Notes: generated by a model not told the origin, from the letters alone. A stretch of 27,537 nt of DNA from Reticulitermes lucifugus (GCA_026260175.1 JAKCWW010001244.1:207-27743), one strand, 5' to 3'. Counted from the first letter of the stretch, positions 1-11,520 are shown. A program made the numbers and translations.

Positions 1-1127
1 CTTTTAATAAAGAAATCAGTGACAAACTTGTTTTGGTGCATTTGTTGGTGTGAGTTAATCAATTGTACAATAATGCACGGTAAATATAACGTGAAGTTCA
101 AACCATGAAGATACTCGTATATGAAGGAGTGAGAGCAGCTCCATTTATTTTTAGCCGCAGCTCTAGAGAGAGAGAGGTCAGTTGTCTGCTTCACTCCGCT
201 GTCTATTTAAGCCCGGGGCAGATTTTCCGTAGTGTTATAAATAAATTTCTGTCCAAATTATTGTAACCGTTATTGTCATTAATACAATTGTCATGTTTAT
301 CAAAATGATACTGAGATGTATATTGATATCTCTGTACTGTTTAGTAAAATATGTACAGTTTAGACAGTCGTCCTTTCTTGTTTAGCTGGGGAAACTGTTT
401 TAGATGGACTTTTCAAAATTTAGTATATTGGGAAAGGACAAACACGAAGAACTTTCTTGACAAGATAACATGTCACAAGTTGTAACTTTTTCACCGTTAG
501 TAATTCCCTGCATATCTTATTTTTAACTCCCATACATAAAAGGATTTTGCGTATTATAAATTTGGGTAGGATTTTGAGAGAAGTGGGCCTTGACATGTGT
601 TGAACTGCTAGAACATAGGGACATTGAGGAACGACAGAACACCTCTTCAGTCAAGTCATCAGACAGAGGCTCAAACCCGAAATCTCCTGAACTTTAAATA
701 AGGCTGCCAACTACGCTGAGACGTTAACAACACAGTACATCGATTTGTAGATGTACTGTTGAAATATCGACTGCTACACTTGAACGGAAGTGCCGATGTA
801 ACATGAGTGGAGCTACATTCAGTTCTTCAGAGGTCTTCATTGCCTGGGGTTTTCGTCGAGCACAGGAACAGTTTCACTAAAAAATGTAAACAAATAAGTT
901 AATAAAAATTTTCTTCGGGCCTCCAGTAGTAAAATGTTGCACTTAATGCTGGAAGCACGTCGATTGCAGTGAAGATTACACAAATCTGAGAAGGGTAGTT
1001 GGAAATGGTGGCGTTGTTTTTACTGTTGATTTACTCTGAGTCTTTTGTGCCTTTTATAAATAACAGCAAAAAGATATAGTTTACGTACATCTCATGAAGG
1101 TAAAATAAAGTTGACCTTGTGTACGTC
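1..1127. other. Non-coding AT-rich DNA, no gene recognised
   Basis: No long open frame or recognisable protein is seen. The only simple feature is a short AG run near 164-176. If the gene continues leftwards this is intron or 5' flank of unc-13. Confidence 0.5.
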
Positions 1128-1345
1128 ACAAAGGCATATGGGGGCATGGATTTGTAGCTCCACCTTGGCACTGCATGAAGATGAATTTTCACCTTCACGC
1201 GCCGGTTGCTTTACGCCCCCTGGGAAAGCGTACCCAGTACGGAAGGAATAGGACATTGGTGGGGTTCCAGAGCCAGTGTGGACGTTTTGGAGAACAGGAA
1301 AACAAAATATGTTGCTCCTGCCAGGAATCGAACCATGATGCCTCT
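1128..1345 (-). mobile_element. tRNA-derived SINE, minus strand, degraded head
   Basis: Read on the minus strand, a perfect Pol III B box (GGTTCGATTCC) lies at 1323-1333. It is followed by a body ending near 1140-1180 with a segment that includes AGCTACAAATCCATGCCCC. The plus-strand SINE at 11521-11870 has a related ending (CTCCCCATGCGTCTTTACGG), so the two are probably one family. The A box is not recognisable, so the 5' head is truncated or mutated. Limits are approximate because no clear target-site duplication was found. Confidence 0.6.
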
Positions 1346-3157
1346 GTCTTCTAGCCCGTATCTAGTCATAATGATTTTTTAACAGATTTATCATGAAACT
1401 TACCGTGCTAAAACTAATTAGAAAAAATGGAATACCTTTACATTCACAGTCTATAACAAGGGTGACAACATAGCAGTTCGCGCACGTTACCTGTAAGAAG
1501 TAATATTCAGTAGTTCACATAGGCTGATCTGAACGGCTCCTTAAAGATTTTGTATGGCAAGGAGACTCGTAACTGGCTGAAACTAACTTGCTGATGTTGG
1601 ATGTAAAGAAATAAGCCGTCAAATAAGGGGTAAAAATTATTTTATTAATGAATGAATGAATTTGCCAACAAGCAGCAGTTCCTTTTGCCGCTGACATGAA
1701 GAGCTGGCTGCCTTCTCTCAGGTCGTGAGCAGTGTTGCTACCGTACATGTGACTTGGTAAATTAAAGACATGTCTCTTGCCTAAGTTGCCTCCTAAAGTG
1801 CAACTCCCGAAACTCGTCTAGCTGGCAACACATGGTATACGAGTATAAGCTTGCCGGCTTCTCGAATATTATGGTGTGTAGTTTGATGGACTCTTACAGA
1901 TATTCGGAGAAACCTGTTGCCTCCTCTGAGGATGATACGGCGTTATATCCCCAAAGACCGTAATCTGAATGTGCACCTACGTGAAACCCCCTAAATCTAA
2001 TTTGCATATTCCTTATATTTTCCACGTGATAAAAGCTTAAAAGTAGAAAGGAAATTAATTTGTGCTTTGGCATTGGTATACACTTCCTTGTTATCATCGT
2101 AGCCAGCAGTATATATAACTTCATTTAGTACGGTTTGTGCGCCTGTGATTATCTTCGCGACAATACATTTGTATCTACAATAAATGTGTTTCAGAACTGA
2201 TTATGTAGACCTAAGCGGAATTGTAAGGAATTCATCCGACGTATCAGTGTCCTGTAAATGGGCGTAGGGGGCCTTTCTACTTCTATCAATATATAACGTA
2301 TAGGAGGCTGAACAGTCATTTTGTTGGACGTGGAGACAAATGCTCAGTATAAACATTGTTTAATCGTGATATGGAAACAGTAGGAACGGCGGGAATAACA
2401 CGATTTGTGTGTATTTCATTTCCTCGAACATTGAATTGTTTTGCCTTGCTCACAGCCCACTCTGAATCTTCTACTTTGTCACGTTTTTCCTGTGCGATAT
2501 CGGCGAGCACAACCGTCAAATATCTTAAATTATGTTTTCGGTAAAGACACAAAAAGCCTTATTCGGAGTTTCAATACTCGACTTTACACGAAGCTTATTA
2601 CTTGTACAGTAACTGACTCATAAAACTGACACGTTAAAGACAAGGGTGCAGTTTCCTATAACTGGTGGGAACTCCTGTCCTTGTTGTTCTAAAAGAAATC
2701 GAAAATTCTGTTAATTTATAGTTAATTGTTCAAGATTTAATGTTTTCACGGTGGTGAATATCCACAATGTGGTCTTCTGAGCCCTGATACCGTATAACCA
2801 AACGGAATCGCTAAGGCTTTGGACTTGCACTGGGGAGTTACCTGCTTTGTGTGTCGGGCGGGTCATCGTCTATTCTGGCTGAGGGTCACTCTCCGTGGGC
2901 AAACGCTGCGATATTCTCTCGACTAGGCTGCTACCGCTTTCTTCGGAATCCTTTCTACCTCATTATTTATGAACAGCCCTTTCATTTGACGGTACGTAAC
3001 CTGACATCGTCTCCGAATAACCCTCCCCACCCCTTCCAAATGACACAGCGTGGTCATGTAAGTGGGTACGAAACTTTCGAAGGAATATATTTGTTCCAGT
3101 TTTTTATGTTATATGAACCGTGCATTTTGTCATAAGTTTAAGTTAAACCAGCTATTG
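1346..3157. other. Non-coding stretch, no supported gene
   Basis: Several open frames of 60-94 codons occur here, the longest at 2851-3135 on the plus strand and 2316-2552 on the minus strand. None resembles a protein I know, and none has convincing splice sites or neighbours. A short AATG repeat lies at about 1648-1661. I see nothing else. Confidence 0.4.
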
Positions 3158-3489
3158 CACGAGAATTATTAAGAAAGTAAGGTATATTTGTAACCCCTAC
3201 ATACGTTTCGGCAATCAAGTTGCCATCCTCAGGGGGCGCATCAAAGAATCGCAAGTATCTATGGCATCCAGATACACATACATTTGGCATTGTAATGGAA
3301 GTACACATACCGCTCAAAATATTAAAATGAATAGATGCCTATAGTCATAAAACTAAACTTAAGAGTAAATGATACAGTGTGTCTAAGTCAGTGATGTAAG
3401 CTAATACGTCATATAACACAGTAAAACTTTATTGCCGAAACGTATGTAGGGGTTACAAAATATACCCTACTTTGTTAATAATTCTTGTG
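3158..3489. mobile_element. 332-bp inverted-repeat element A with hammerhead-like arm
   Basis: The left arm (3158-3215) and right arm (3431-3489) are near-perfect inverted copies of about 58 bp. Both carry TAACCCCTACATACGTTTCG or its complement and an outer GAATTATTAA segment. The interior of about 215 bp is AT-rich and has no coding potential. The left arm extends inward to a CCTGAGGATGG box (minus strand) absent from the right arm, so the right copy is truncated at its inner side. The layout resembles a MITE. The hammerhead-like motif also suggests a non-autonomous Penelope-like unit made of two facing terminal repeats. No clear target duplication was found. Confidence 0.7.
3194..3236 (-). 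ncRNA. Candidate type I hammerhead ribozyme motif (element A, left arm)
   Basis: On the minus strand the order is CCCC, CUGAGGA, one extra U, helix II (GGCAA/UUGCC with a 5-nt loop), GAAAC, a tiny helix III (AC/GU around GUAU), GUA, then GGGG. GGGG pairs with the opening CCCC to form helix I. All conserved core bases are present. The unpaired U after A9 departs from the consensus, although natural hammerheads with one extra base there are known. Predicted cleavage follows the A of GUA. The two-base-pair helix III suggests that activity, if any, may need a dimer. Confidence 0.5.
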
Positions 3490-4784
3490 AGTTAGTTGGT
3501 GTACTTCTTCCAGGTTTAGGGTATGAAGATATTACAGGCTTGACACGAAGATTCGTCAGAGCTGAACTGGCGGGACGTGAGTAAATTCACGCTACTCTCT
3601 ATGTCGACAGTATCAGTCACTTGGCACTGTTGTAGCGGTAGGAAGTTAGGCATAAATGATGTCTGCGATACAGGAATAGTGTTCATTACTAGTGTAGTGG
3701 GCATGCGCGTAGTCACCCTCCCGGCCCTCCTGCATACACACGGCTCGTATTCGAGGCGTGCACGTAACGTTTCTCTGAAACTTCCGCACCTTTCTACAAA
3801 GTTGTCATGATCCGCAAGACCACAGTACGATCAATGCGGCCATATAATAAGTTTAGCTTGTGTGAACCTTTACTTAAATAATTTATTTGTCTCGCTCAAG
3901 AGAAACTAATATCAACGAATCTACACACTTCCTTAGTAATTATTTTATTGTTTTTGAAGATTGGTGTTGTGTTTCACAAAAACGAAATTAAGAGGCAAGG
4001 CCTGAATTACCCACAATGATATTAGTGAAGACTTAAGTCTTTGGGGATGTGATACTGCGTAAACTCTTAAGACAGTTGAAGAAGAGAAAGCTGAGGAGAA
4101 GTTTCTAGTCGAGGACAGAGAAGTAATGCCAAGAGAATACACTTTGTGATTTGTTCTCTTAGTCAAACTATTGTTAGGGTAATGAATTTAAGGAGAATGG
4201 CATAGGCGGGAACGTAGTATGTATTGGAAAGTATGAAAATTTCGGTTGGAAAACTGAAGGGAAGTGACAAATTGCGACATATATTTTTGTAGAGGTGGAT
4301 AATATTAAAATGAATATTAACAGAGAAGTTTGCTCGGGTGTGGACTGGAATTAATTTACGCAGAACAGAGACCAGTGGAAGCTCTTGCGGATAAGGTAAT
4401 GAAACGTCGGGTCTAATAAAAGGTGAAAAATTTCTTGACTGCCTACACACTGTTAGCTTATGAAAGAAGATTTTAATGGAGTTACACATCAGTTTTCAGT
4501 TGAGTATTCAAGTAACTCCTATTGAGATTGTTACAAAAAGATTAATAGCTGTTATCGTTAGTACCCCAACTTGAGGTAACCCCACAAAGAACCTGCATTT
4601 ACTTGTTTATTGGCATGGACATTTGTACTCACATTCGAAGTTTTCACTCAAAGTTTCAAAGATGCACAGACATTGCCAGGAGCACCTCCATCGTGAATGT
4701 GTGTGGAATTTGCAACAAAAGTATTAAAAATTACGGCTAATAAATCACGATTTGTTATGGGTTTTGTAACGGTCTTGCCATAAC
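3490..4784. other. Non-coding stretch, no supported gene
   Basis: Only short open frames without recognisable products are seen, for example 4163-4489 on the minus strand (108 codons). Base composition is not coding-like. Nothing repeated was recognised. Confidence 0.4.
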
Positions 4785-4880
4785 TTAGGCGCTTCATGGA
4801 GATTTCTGACCACGGAGGCCCGGGTTCAATTCAACGGACGTCGATGTGTAATTTAAATTATAGCGCTGGTGGTAGATTTT
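4785..4880 (+). mobile_element. Possible tRNA-derived SINE head
   Basis: A GCGCTTCATGGAGATTTCTG segment is followed by GGCCCGGGTTCAATTC, in which GGTTCAATTC at 4823-4832 is one base away from the Pol III B box GGTTCGATTC. Spacing and order resemble the tRNA-like head of an insect SINE, but the A box is weak and the body beyond about 4880 is not recognised. It may equally be a chance B-box match. Confidence 0.35.
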
Positions 4881-7010
4881 TCTCTTAACATTTTGGTCGC
4901 CCCTGCGAGTTAGCATTCCACCAGGGCTCCATATACGTCTATCAACAGGGGCTATTTCAGAAAGCCTATTTGAGGTCCCAGTATCAAGGGACCCAGAATA
5001 GCCAAAACCGAAATGTGAAAACGCAACCGCTTTTTTTTAAATTGTAGGTGTTTAATTTTTATCATACATTTAGGCGCCTATTTTCCTAGTTTAGAGGAGC
5101 AAAATCTTAGTTTTTACACCTATTTTTCTGCGGGTGAGACGTCGGTAGAAAGGCATTAGAAATAACACACTTCAGGGTGTGTAAGTGCTTAATTATTAGT
5201 TTATAACCACCCAAGAAAATAGTAATATCCAATCAGAAGTCTTCAGAAGAAAGCACACTCGAAACCATGTTTCGGTATTTTCTGTAAACTTTCTCAAATT
5301 TTTGAACTTACCTGTTTTCCTTTATTTGGTGGAGAGCTTGGTTCAAGGCGGTTAGTAAAGTCTGTTTGCTGTTAAAGTAAATATTGCAGACATAATTGGA
5401 TGTCATGTCGGTTCCTTAAACAGGACTTCTTTTAGGATGGTAGGAATCCTATACTTTCTCCATATTTATGTATTTGCAGGATGTTATTATTATGAGCAAC
5501 AAATTTAAAATTAGTGAAGTCCCAGTTTTGACCACAGTAAAATGGCTTTGGTATAATCCCTTTTTGTAAGTGTCCTAAACTTCCTTGCTCCTCGTCACCA
5601 CAACTGGAAGCTCTCTGTTGGTAGGACTGTCTCCTGTGCTGTAAACGTGACCAAACCATCCATTTCTTGATTCCAAAATTCTGCCTGCCTTTCTTTCTCA
5701 TATTGCTGATCACAAGAAAACTAATTTAATGCACTTCAGTCCTAATTACACTGTCTAGACGTCTGATCATTATTAAGCAATATTTGTATTACGCGGCGTT
5801 TAGTGTCCCTGGGAATTTACTCTTATTTCTTCGTCTATTGCGATATTTAATTCTCTGACAGTCTGTGCTATAAAACAGGCTGCACCGGTTCCCGGTACGT
5901 CCTCTTTATTCTATTGCCCTATTGAACTTTATTATAAATTATGCAGTGTATATTACATCGCTTTTGCTTTATCTACCTGACACATATTTTGCATAGCCAA
6001 ATATTATTCAGGCATAAACTTTCATTTTCATTGTAAGAGGCAAAATTAGTTTATGACTCACAGCTCCTAAAAAAACAAGCAGGTTTGAAGATTGAAATTT
6101 GTAATATGCCGCTGTGTCAGCGTTAATCTGCCGGTAAGATAGAAAGGCAGTAACGCAGTTTAAATACGGTGTCCATACAGTACGATGTAGCAATCATACA
6201 TCATGATGATGGTGATGCTGATGATGATGATGATATTTTCAGTTAGAGTGTCAGGTTATCGCAGGGGCTTAATCCTGCGTGATATTAGTATTTGGAATAA
6301 CATATTCAGACGACTTGAACTGGATTATCAGAAAATGTATTAAGTAAGCAAACAAACAACTGAGTAACTGTGTCGTTTGCTCTTTCATTGGATTCCAAAG
6401 GCCACCACCTCTCCAACATTAATTTTCTCTGTATGGATCCGATCCTGACCCATTTCCGTGTAATCAGTGTTATCAAAACGTACTTTCTTAAAGCTTGTCT
6501 CAACATTACCTTCCACATTTATGAGTATAATTTGGTCTTTATTAAACTGTAGCTGTTATCACTGAAATCCAGCCCGTCTCTGGCACACTGTTTTTTTTAA
6601 TGTAAGTGACCAAGGATGGAGGAGCTTACAGCACGAACCAGTTGCTTAACGTGTATGGAACAGAAGGTGGTCTTGTTCTGAATTATTTATAGGGAACAGG
6701 GCGCAGTCCTCCTCATTTTGGTCCCTAGATAAGACGGAGGAAACCTCACCGAAGTCAGTCGCTCAAATATTCAGTAAACTTGCCAACCACTTGCGTGGGT
6801 TACGGTTTTGAATAGACATTCTTACGTGGCGAAATGCTCGTACGTAAATGTGGAGTTTCTCGAAGACAACACTTGGAAGTTGTGCTCAGTGGTGTCAAAG
6901 CAGCAAACTTAGTGGTAGGACACTTAGGACACTTAGTGGTACTTAAATATATAACTTTCCCAAGATATTTGTCAGTTTTTATTCATTTCTGTTGGATTTA
7001 TCTATTCTGT

Positions 7011-7012
<2 letters not shown>
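4881..7012. other. Non-coding stretch with a GAT-rich microsatellite
   Basis: An imperfect GAT/ATG trinucleotide tract lies at about 6199-6236. The remainder is AT-rich with short unsupported open frames, such as 5432-5713 on the minus strand. Nothing else is recognisable. Confidence 0.4.

Positions 7013-7049
<37 letters not shown>
7013..7049. repeat. (TA)n-(CA)n microsatellite
   Basis: About 15 TA dinucleotides run into a short ACACACA tail. It is a typical compound dinucleotide microsatellite and probably polymorphic in length. Confidence 0.95.
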
Positions 7050-7050
<1 letters not shown>

Positions 7051-7793
7051 GATACATAACGTTTTATTAAATGGATCTACTTTTATACTGACGTGAATGA
7101 TGTCCATTATACTGCCACTAATTTACTGCATTTTCTTAATTCTTAGACGCCCTTTTTTGCATTTTAATATTATAGGAAGTCGGGGCGCGTTTTATAGTTG
7201 ATGGTGCCTAAGAATCTATGTCGCAAAATTATATTGTGTATTATTGGTATATTGCGAAATAAAGGAATCCAGGAAAATCTTCATGTCCGTAACATATTCA
7301 TGGTACAGTAAACACAAAGACAGAAATAAATGAGGTTACAAAATTATTTGTATAATTTCAGTTGTTTAAAATGTAGTTTGCTGTGACAATTTTTAAAGCA
7401 TTTATGGCGGCTAGGAGGCTGAAAATGCTAAATATTTTGAGTGTTAACTGTTCCTGGTTCTCTTAAGAACGTTCACAACACGGTAAGCGGTTATGAAAGC
7501 CGCCATCCTAAATCCGGCTAAATTCGGTTTAGCCAAGATTTGAGGTGTCACAGCGATGCTGAAGTAGATTCCAGTCTTCTGCGGTATTACAACACATTTT
7601 AAAGTAGGGTGTGGGATGTGTGCTGGTTTCGTCTTGCTCAGATACGGAGCTAGTGGTGGACTCTTGTGGTCACATTATGAACCCTTCGGTTTGTACAAAA
7701 TACGTGCATTTTCTTGACTAGCTGAGCGGCTGTCATCTTTTAAGGATAAATTATGTTAGATAATTATTGCTTGTTATGAGAGGCTTTCCTAAC
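7050..7793. other. Non-coding stretch, nothing recognised
   Basis: The sequence is AT-rich with no open frame of note and no repeat I can name. Confidence 0.4.
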
Positions 7794-8176
7794 GAGGAGC
7801 TTTATGATCTGTACTCCTTACCAAATATTATTCGTGTGATCAAGTCAAGAAGAATGGGATGAGCGGGGAATGTGGCGCGTATGGGGGACAGGAGAGGTGC
7901 ATACAGGGTTTTGGTGGGGAGACCTGAGGGAAAGAGATCACTTGGAAGACCTAGACGTAGATGGAAGATAATATCAAAATGGATCTTCAAGAAGTGGGAT
8001 GAGGAGGCATGTACTGGATTGATCTGGCTGAGGATAGAGACAGGTGGCGGGCGCTTGTGAATGGGGTAATGAGCTCTCGGGTTTCATATGTGGGGAATTT
8101 CTGACTAGCTGAGGACTTGTTAGTTTCTCAGGAAGGACTCTGGTCCATGTAGTTGGTTAGGTAGTTAGTTATAAGT
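7794..8176 (+). pseudogene. RTE-like non-LTR retrotransposon 3' end (truncated, disrupted)
   Basis: The conceptual frame begins [20 protein letters not shown], passes [20 protein letters not shown] and GRPRRRW, and ends [13 protein letters not shown]. This is the familiar C-terminal tail after the reverse transcriptase domain in RTE-like LINEs of insects. It is 5'-truncated and broken: a Trp-to-stop TGA at 7860-7862, a one-base deletion after the RRRW codons (about 7960), and another in-frame TGA just before the GGMYW codons. The 3' end runs through a short untranslated tail into a TTGGTTAGGTAGTTAGTT-type end near 8176. It lies about 210 bp upstream of the unc-13 exon in the same orientation, with no role in the host gene. 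Confidence 0.85.
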
Positions 8177-8389
8177 GGCTTTCCACTGTTTTAGGTATGA
8201 AGCAGTGGTGCGTCGAAAATTATTTCATGATGCATAGAAAACTGAAGTATCATTTGACCACGACGTGGACATTTATTTTCTAATTTCGGCACTGTGTTTG
8301 ACTTAGTAGCTTTCCGTGTACCCCGTAATTACAGTTTGTTTTTAGAGAATCTGAGGGAGATAACCGACTGTGTAATGTTGCTGTTTCAG

Positions 8390-8492
8390 CCACAAACTAC
8401 AACACGTACGTCACGCTGAAGCTTCAGAACGTCAAGTCCACGACGGTGACAGTGAAGGGGGCTAATCCTTGCTGGGAACAGGACTTCCTCTT
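8390..8492 (+). CDS. unc-13: unc-13 (Munc13-like) internal exon, first half of C2A domain
   Basis: The 103-nt exon lies between a TTTCAG acceptor (AG at 8388-8389) and a strong GTAAGT donor at 8493. The first two bases finish a codon begun upstream. The exon then reads [18 protein letters not shown]..., and continues to WEQDFL plus two bases of a Phe codon. I recognise this as the N-terminal C2A domain of Unc-13/Munc13: the NTYVTLKxQNVKSTT strand and the PxWEQDF motif are hallmarks of the family. Unc-13 primes synaptic vesicles at the presynaptic active zone, and in vertebrate Munc13-1 this C2A domain forms homodimers or binds RIM. The C2A of this family lacks the usual set of Ca2+-binding aspartates, which fits what is seen. 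No stop or frameshift is present, and codon use is GC-rich compared with its surroundings. A minus-strand open frame over the same bases is a shadow. Confidence 0.93.
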
Positions 8493-8989
8493 GTAAGTAG
8501 CTGCATCCTGACTTACCTGGAAATCTGGAAATAACTTCACGATCTGACATGAATGCCTTAGGGAGAGGAATCACCAGATTTGATTTATATTGATTCTAAT
8601 ATTAGCACCTGAGTCGTAATTATTCTACTGCAGGAAGAAGTTGACAGTGCTTAAGACAGTGCTAGAAGAATATTTATTGTGAAAGAAGTTTAAATGGACA
8701 GTAGAAAATTCTGCATAATAAAGCGCTTCACAAATTGTGTTCTTCACTATGTCGCTCATGAAACGGCAATTTGTCGTCACCCACAGGAGACAGAAAAAAA
8801 CTTGACCGATTCTCAACAGACCAACACTGAAGCATGTTATGTTTCTACGAAAATATAAGGACAAGCAATTATTTTATGGACACAACATTTTGACAGAGAG
8901 TATGTTTGTAACCCAGCTGTCTAGTAATGTGGGAATCTCAGTTTGACGAATTGTGTGGGTTACGACAAATTGCTGTTTCGTGAACGCTA

Positions 8990-9230
8990 CATTAAGAAGG
9001 TAATGAAATGCAGAAGACGGAACATTGGTAGCGCGTATGAGGGAGTTGCATACGTAATTGTAGTCGGTAAGCCTGAAGGAAATAGGAATCATGGAGAGCA
9101 AAGTATAATTGCTAGAATGTTGTTAAAATGTATGTTGAGATAATGGAATGTGAGGCTATGGACCGGATTAAAATAGCTCAGGATATGATCCAGTGATGGG
9201 CCCTTGTGATAATAAACTTCTGGGTTCCGT
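8990..9230 (+). pseudogene. Second, older RTE-like 3' tail fragment
   Basis: This is a heavily diverged copy of the segment at 7794-8100. Shared landmarks are GGTAGCGCGTATGAGGGAGT (versus GTGGCGCGTATGGGGGACAG), the KPEGN run (versus RPEGK), ATGGACCGGATTAAAATAGC and CTTCTGGGTTCC near the end. Several indels and stops destroy the frame. It is in the same orientation and begins about 500 bp after the unc-13 exon. The greater divergence implies a separate, older insertion rather than a recent duplication of the first fragment. Confidence 0.65.
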
Positions 9231-10717
9231 GCAAGGAGTGGAATATTTTGACCACTACAACGAGCATAAGTTTCTGTAAAGTGACTGTACTCTGTGGAGT
9301 TAATTACCTAACGAAAGGTTGTGACGTTACACTGAAGTAGCGAACGTGTCGCTTCTGCTTCAAGCATTCTCAAATCACCAAATTTTTTTTTTAGTGGGGA
9401 GTTACAAATTTTGAGAAAGTTTAGCCTACTGTGACAGCTTTCTCTGAAATTATATTTTATGTTTATTTTTATATTAGTTTAGTAGTTATTAAACGGATAA
9501 GCATGAAGAGAAACTTATAGGTATATCGACAGTATAAATTAGTCTTTTTTGTAAAATGAGTATAGTATATGTACATAGTATGTGTAATATCAAAAGTCAA
9601 AGGCTCATGCCTGAAAGTACAGAAGTGACGGTAGGGCGATGAAGGTCTGTTGTGATGCTTAGAGGCGTCGGGAAGTTTCGTAACGGTAATTAACAACTGT
9701 GAGTCTTGTGCCGGCAATTTATTTAATTGTAAGATGCAGGCATTTAATTAATTAAACATAACGCCTCAATTTTGTTGAAGAATAACTTAAATTTGGACTT
9801 TATCAACTTAAGGTAAGTAATTATACGTTGAATATTTGCAGGCCGGTGCGTTACAGCTGTATTTACTGAATTTGTATCAAGCAAATTCTCATTTTTACAT
9901 ACTTTTTTTACCAAAATATTTAACTTTTCTGTCCATAGCCAGATTTGTTATTGAGCCGATTATTATACTGTTCTGTGCTGCTTTATGGTCTATCTGTAAT
10001 TATGGAACGTTGAAAGGTGATGAATGGGAACGACCGCCAGGGTGGTGTGTGCCGTACTTACTGTGCTTTGAAGGGATAATGCAGTTTTCTCTATCGCATT
10101 AATCATAATCGATTTAAAAAACCGTCGGATGAACATACCATAGATTCTGTAACTTGCTCCTGGAGAGACTCAGACGCTTTGTTGCATTCTACTGTACTTA
10201 TCGTCTGTCTTCTTTCTCCCTTCTGACGCTTGTGTCGGATTTTGAAATTACAAGAAGCGAAGAGAACTAATTGGCATATACGTTGGAAGTAAATTGCTGT
10301 TTCTATTTTTGCACACTGATTCCCATAAACATGAAAGACGTTTGCTTTTTTTTTGTCACGAAAGAGACTGTCTTTCTTCACTCTTGTCATTAACTGCACC
10401 TCGCTGCTGTGCTCTAATTGTGTCATTTGATAAAGTTCAGCTATAAAGTAGTGTAAATCTTCTACACAAACTCTGTTTTAGGTTGTTCAGTAAGTTCGCA
10501 GAACACGACACAATTTGAGTGTTCCAATGAAAAGGGTTTCAGGGCGACAGATGTTTAACCTTTCTGACTACTGAAATAATATTTTGTTTAACGCCCTAAA
10601 TTTCGTTATCAATAAGATAAACAAACATACATGTTCTTGTTAATTTTATTACAAGTTTACGGCTTATGTACATCTGTACATGTGCATTGTTAAGCGTTTT
10701 TTACTAAGTAACAGAAA
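9231..10717. other. Intronic stretch, nothing recognised
   Basis: Open frames of up to about 107 codons (10103-10426, minus strand) show no familiar sequence. The stretch is AT-rich intron with no repeat that I recognise. Confidence 0.4.
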
Positions 10718-10847
10718 ATGGCCGTGCCATGGCTCAGGCGGTTAGTCGCCGGCCTCTCACTGCGGACGGCCGGGTTCGATCCCAGGTCAGTCCATGTGGG
10801 ATTTGTGGTGGACAAAGTGGCACTGGGACAGTTTTTTCCCCGAGTAC
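10718..10847 (+). mobile_element. tRNA-derived SINE interrupted by an assembly gap
   Basis: The Pol III A box (TGGCTCAGGCGG) lies at about 10730-10741 and the B box (GGTTCGATCCC) at about 10773-10783. They are followed by GTCAGTCCATGTGGGATTTG and GGACAAAGTGGCACTGGGAC, a SINE head and body that I associate with cockroach and termite genomes. The element runs into the N gap. The sequence at 10930-11000 (ATCATCTTCATCATAGGG and onwards) is probably the 3' part. Confidence 0.8.
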
Positions 10848-10929
10848 NNNNNNNNNNNNNNNNNNNNNNNNNNNNNNNNNNNNNNNNNNNNNNNNNNNNN
10901 NNNNNNNNNNNNNNNNNNNNNNNNNNNNN
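10848..10929. other. Assembly gap of 82 Ns
   Basis: This is a run of unknown bases inside the SINE. Open frames spanning it are meaningless. Confidence 0.99.
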
Positions 10930-11410
10930 AAAACTAATCATCTTCATCATAGGGTTGCACAATAAGCCTCAAGGCTGCGGTGCGTCCGTAGCCTCTGCTG
11001 CGCGGCCCTTCTACATGAAAAAAATTGAGCAAAATTGCCTTTTGTGGATACCACGTCCCTTGGTCCGTCTGCCAGTTTGTCTGTGCGTGTAGTATCAGGG
11101 ACTAGACCATTTGTCGGATTTTTATGAAATTCGGTATAGAAGTTCTTAACAAAAAGTTGTCTAGCAAGTGCCAGTTTCGTTAAAATCAGCGCAGTGGAAG
11201 CCATTTTATACTTAAGGGCTTAAAATAATTTCTACAGATTTGGGTGAAATTCGATATAGAAGATCTCCACGCGATGTCATTTAGCAGTTACGAGTTTCAT
11301 GAAAATTGGCACAGGGAAAGCCGTACTTTGCTTATGGTCGTTAAGTTATGTTTAAGCCTCTATCGTAAAACCGTGTGGAATTTTGAACGAATAGCTTACT
11401 GTGGTGAAAT
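10930..11410 (+). repeat. Dispersed repeat with a 120-bp internal duplication
   Basis: Two diverged units lie exactly 120 bp apart. Both start with TGAAATTCGRTATAGAAG (11125 and 11245) and share an AGTTTCRTKAAAATYRGC segment and a GAAAGCC/GGAAGCC segment near their ends. A preceding segment (GGTCCGTCTGCCAGTTTGTC) resembles the lead-in of a widespread arthropod repeat, judged from memory. The first 70 bp may belong to the interrupted SINE. No protein is encoded. Confidence 0.6.
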
Positions 11411-11520
11411 CTATATACCACGTCACGGAGTACACAGTGTGCAGTCTTGTTCATTTTTACCCAAGCCTCTTGCTTTTCTAATGTCAAAAGAAACATAACT
11501 GAAACATGTAAAATCACAGT

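Noticed and set aside
2316..2552. Minus-strand open frame of 78 codons with a globular-looking composition
   Set aside because: I could not match it to any family, and no neighbouring exon or repeat supports it.
2851..3135. 94-codon plus-strand open frame
   Set aside because: No recognisable domain, no splice or start context, and length expected by chance in a window this size.
7872..8060. A short arginine-rich protein gene
   Set aside because: The frame is the C-terminal tail of a degraded RTE-like retrotransposon with stops and a frameshift.
10718..10800. A genuine tRNA gene
   Set aside because: The A and B boxes fit, but an acceptor stem does not close and a SINE body follows, so it is a tRNA-derived SINE head.
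10690..11092. Open frames crossing the N gap
   Set aside because: They translate unknown bases within a SINE and do not represent genes.
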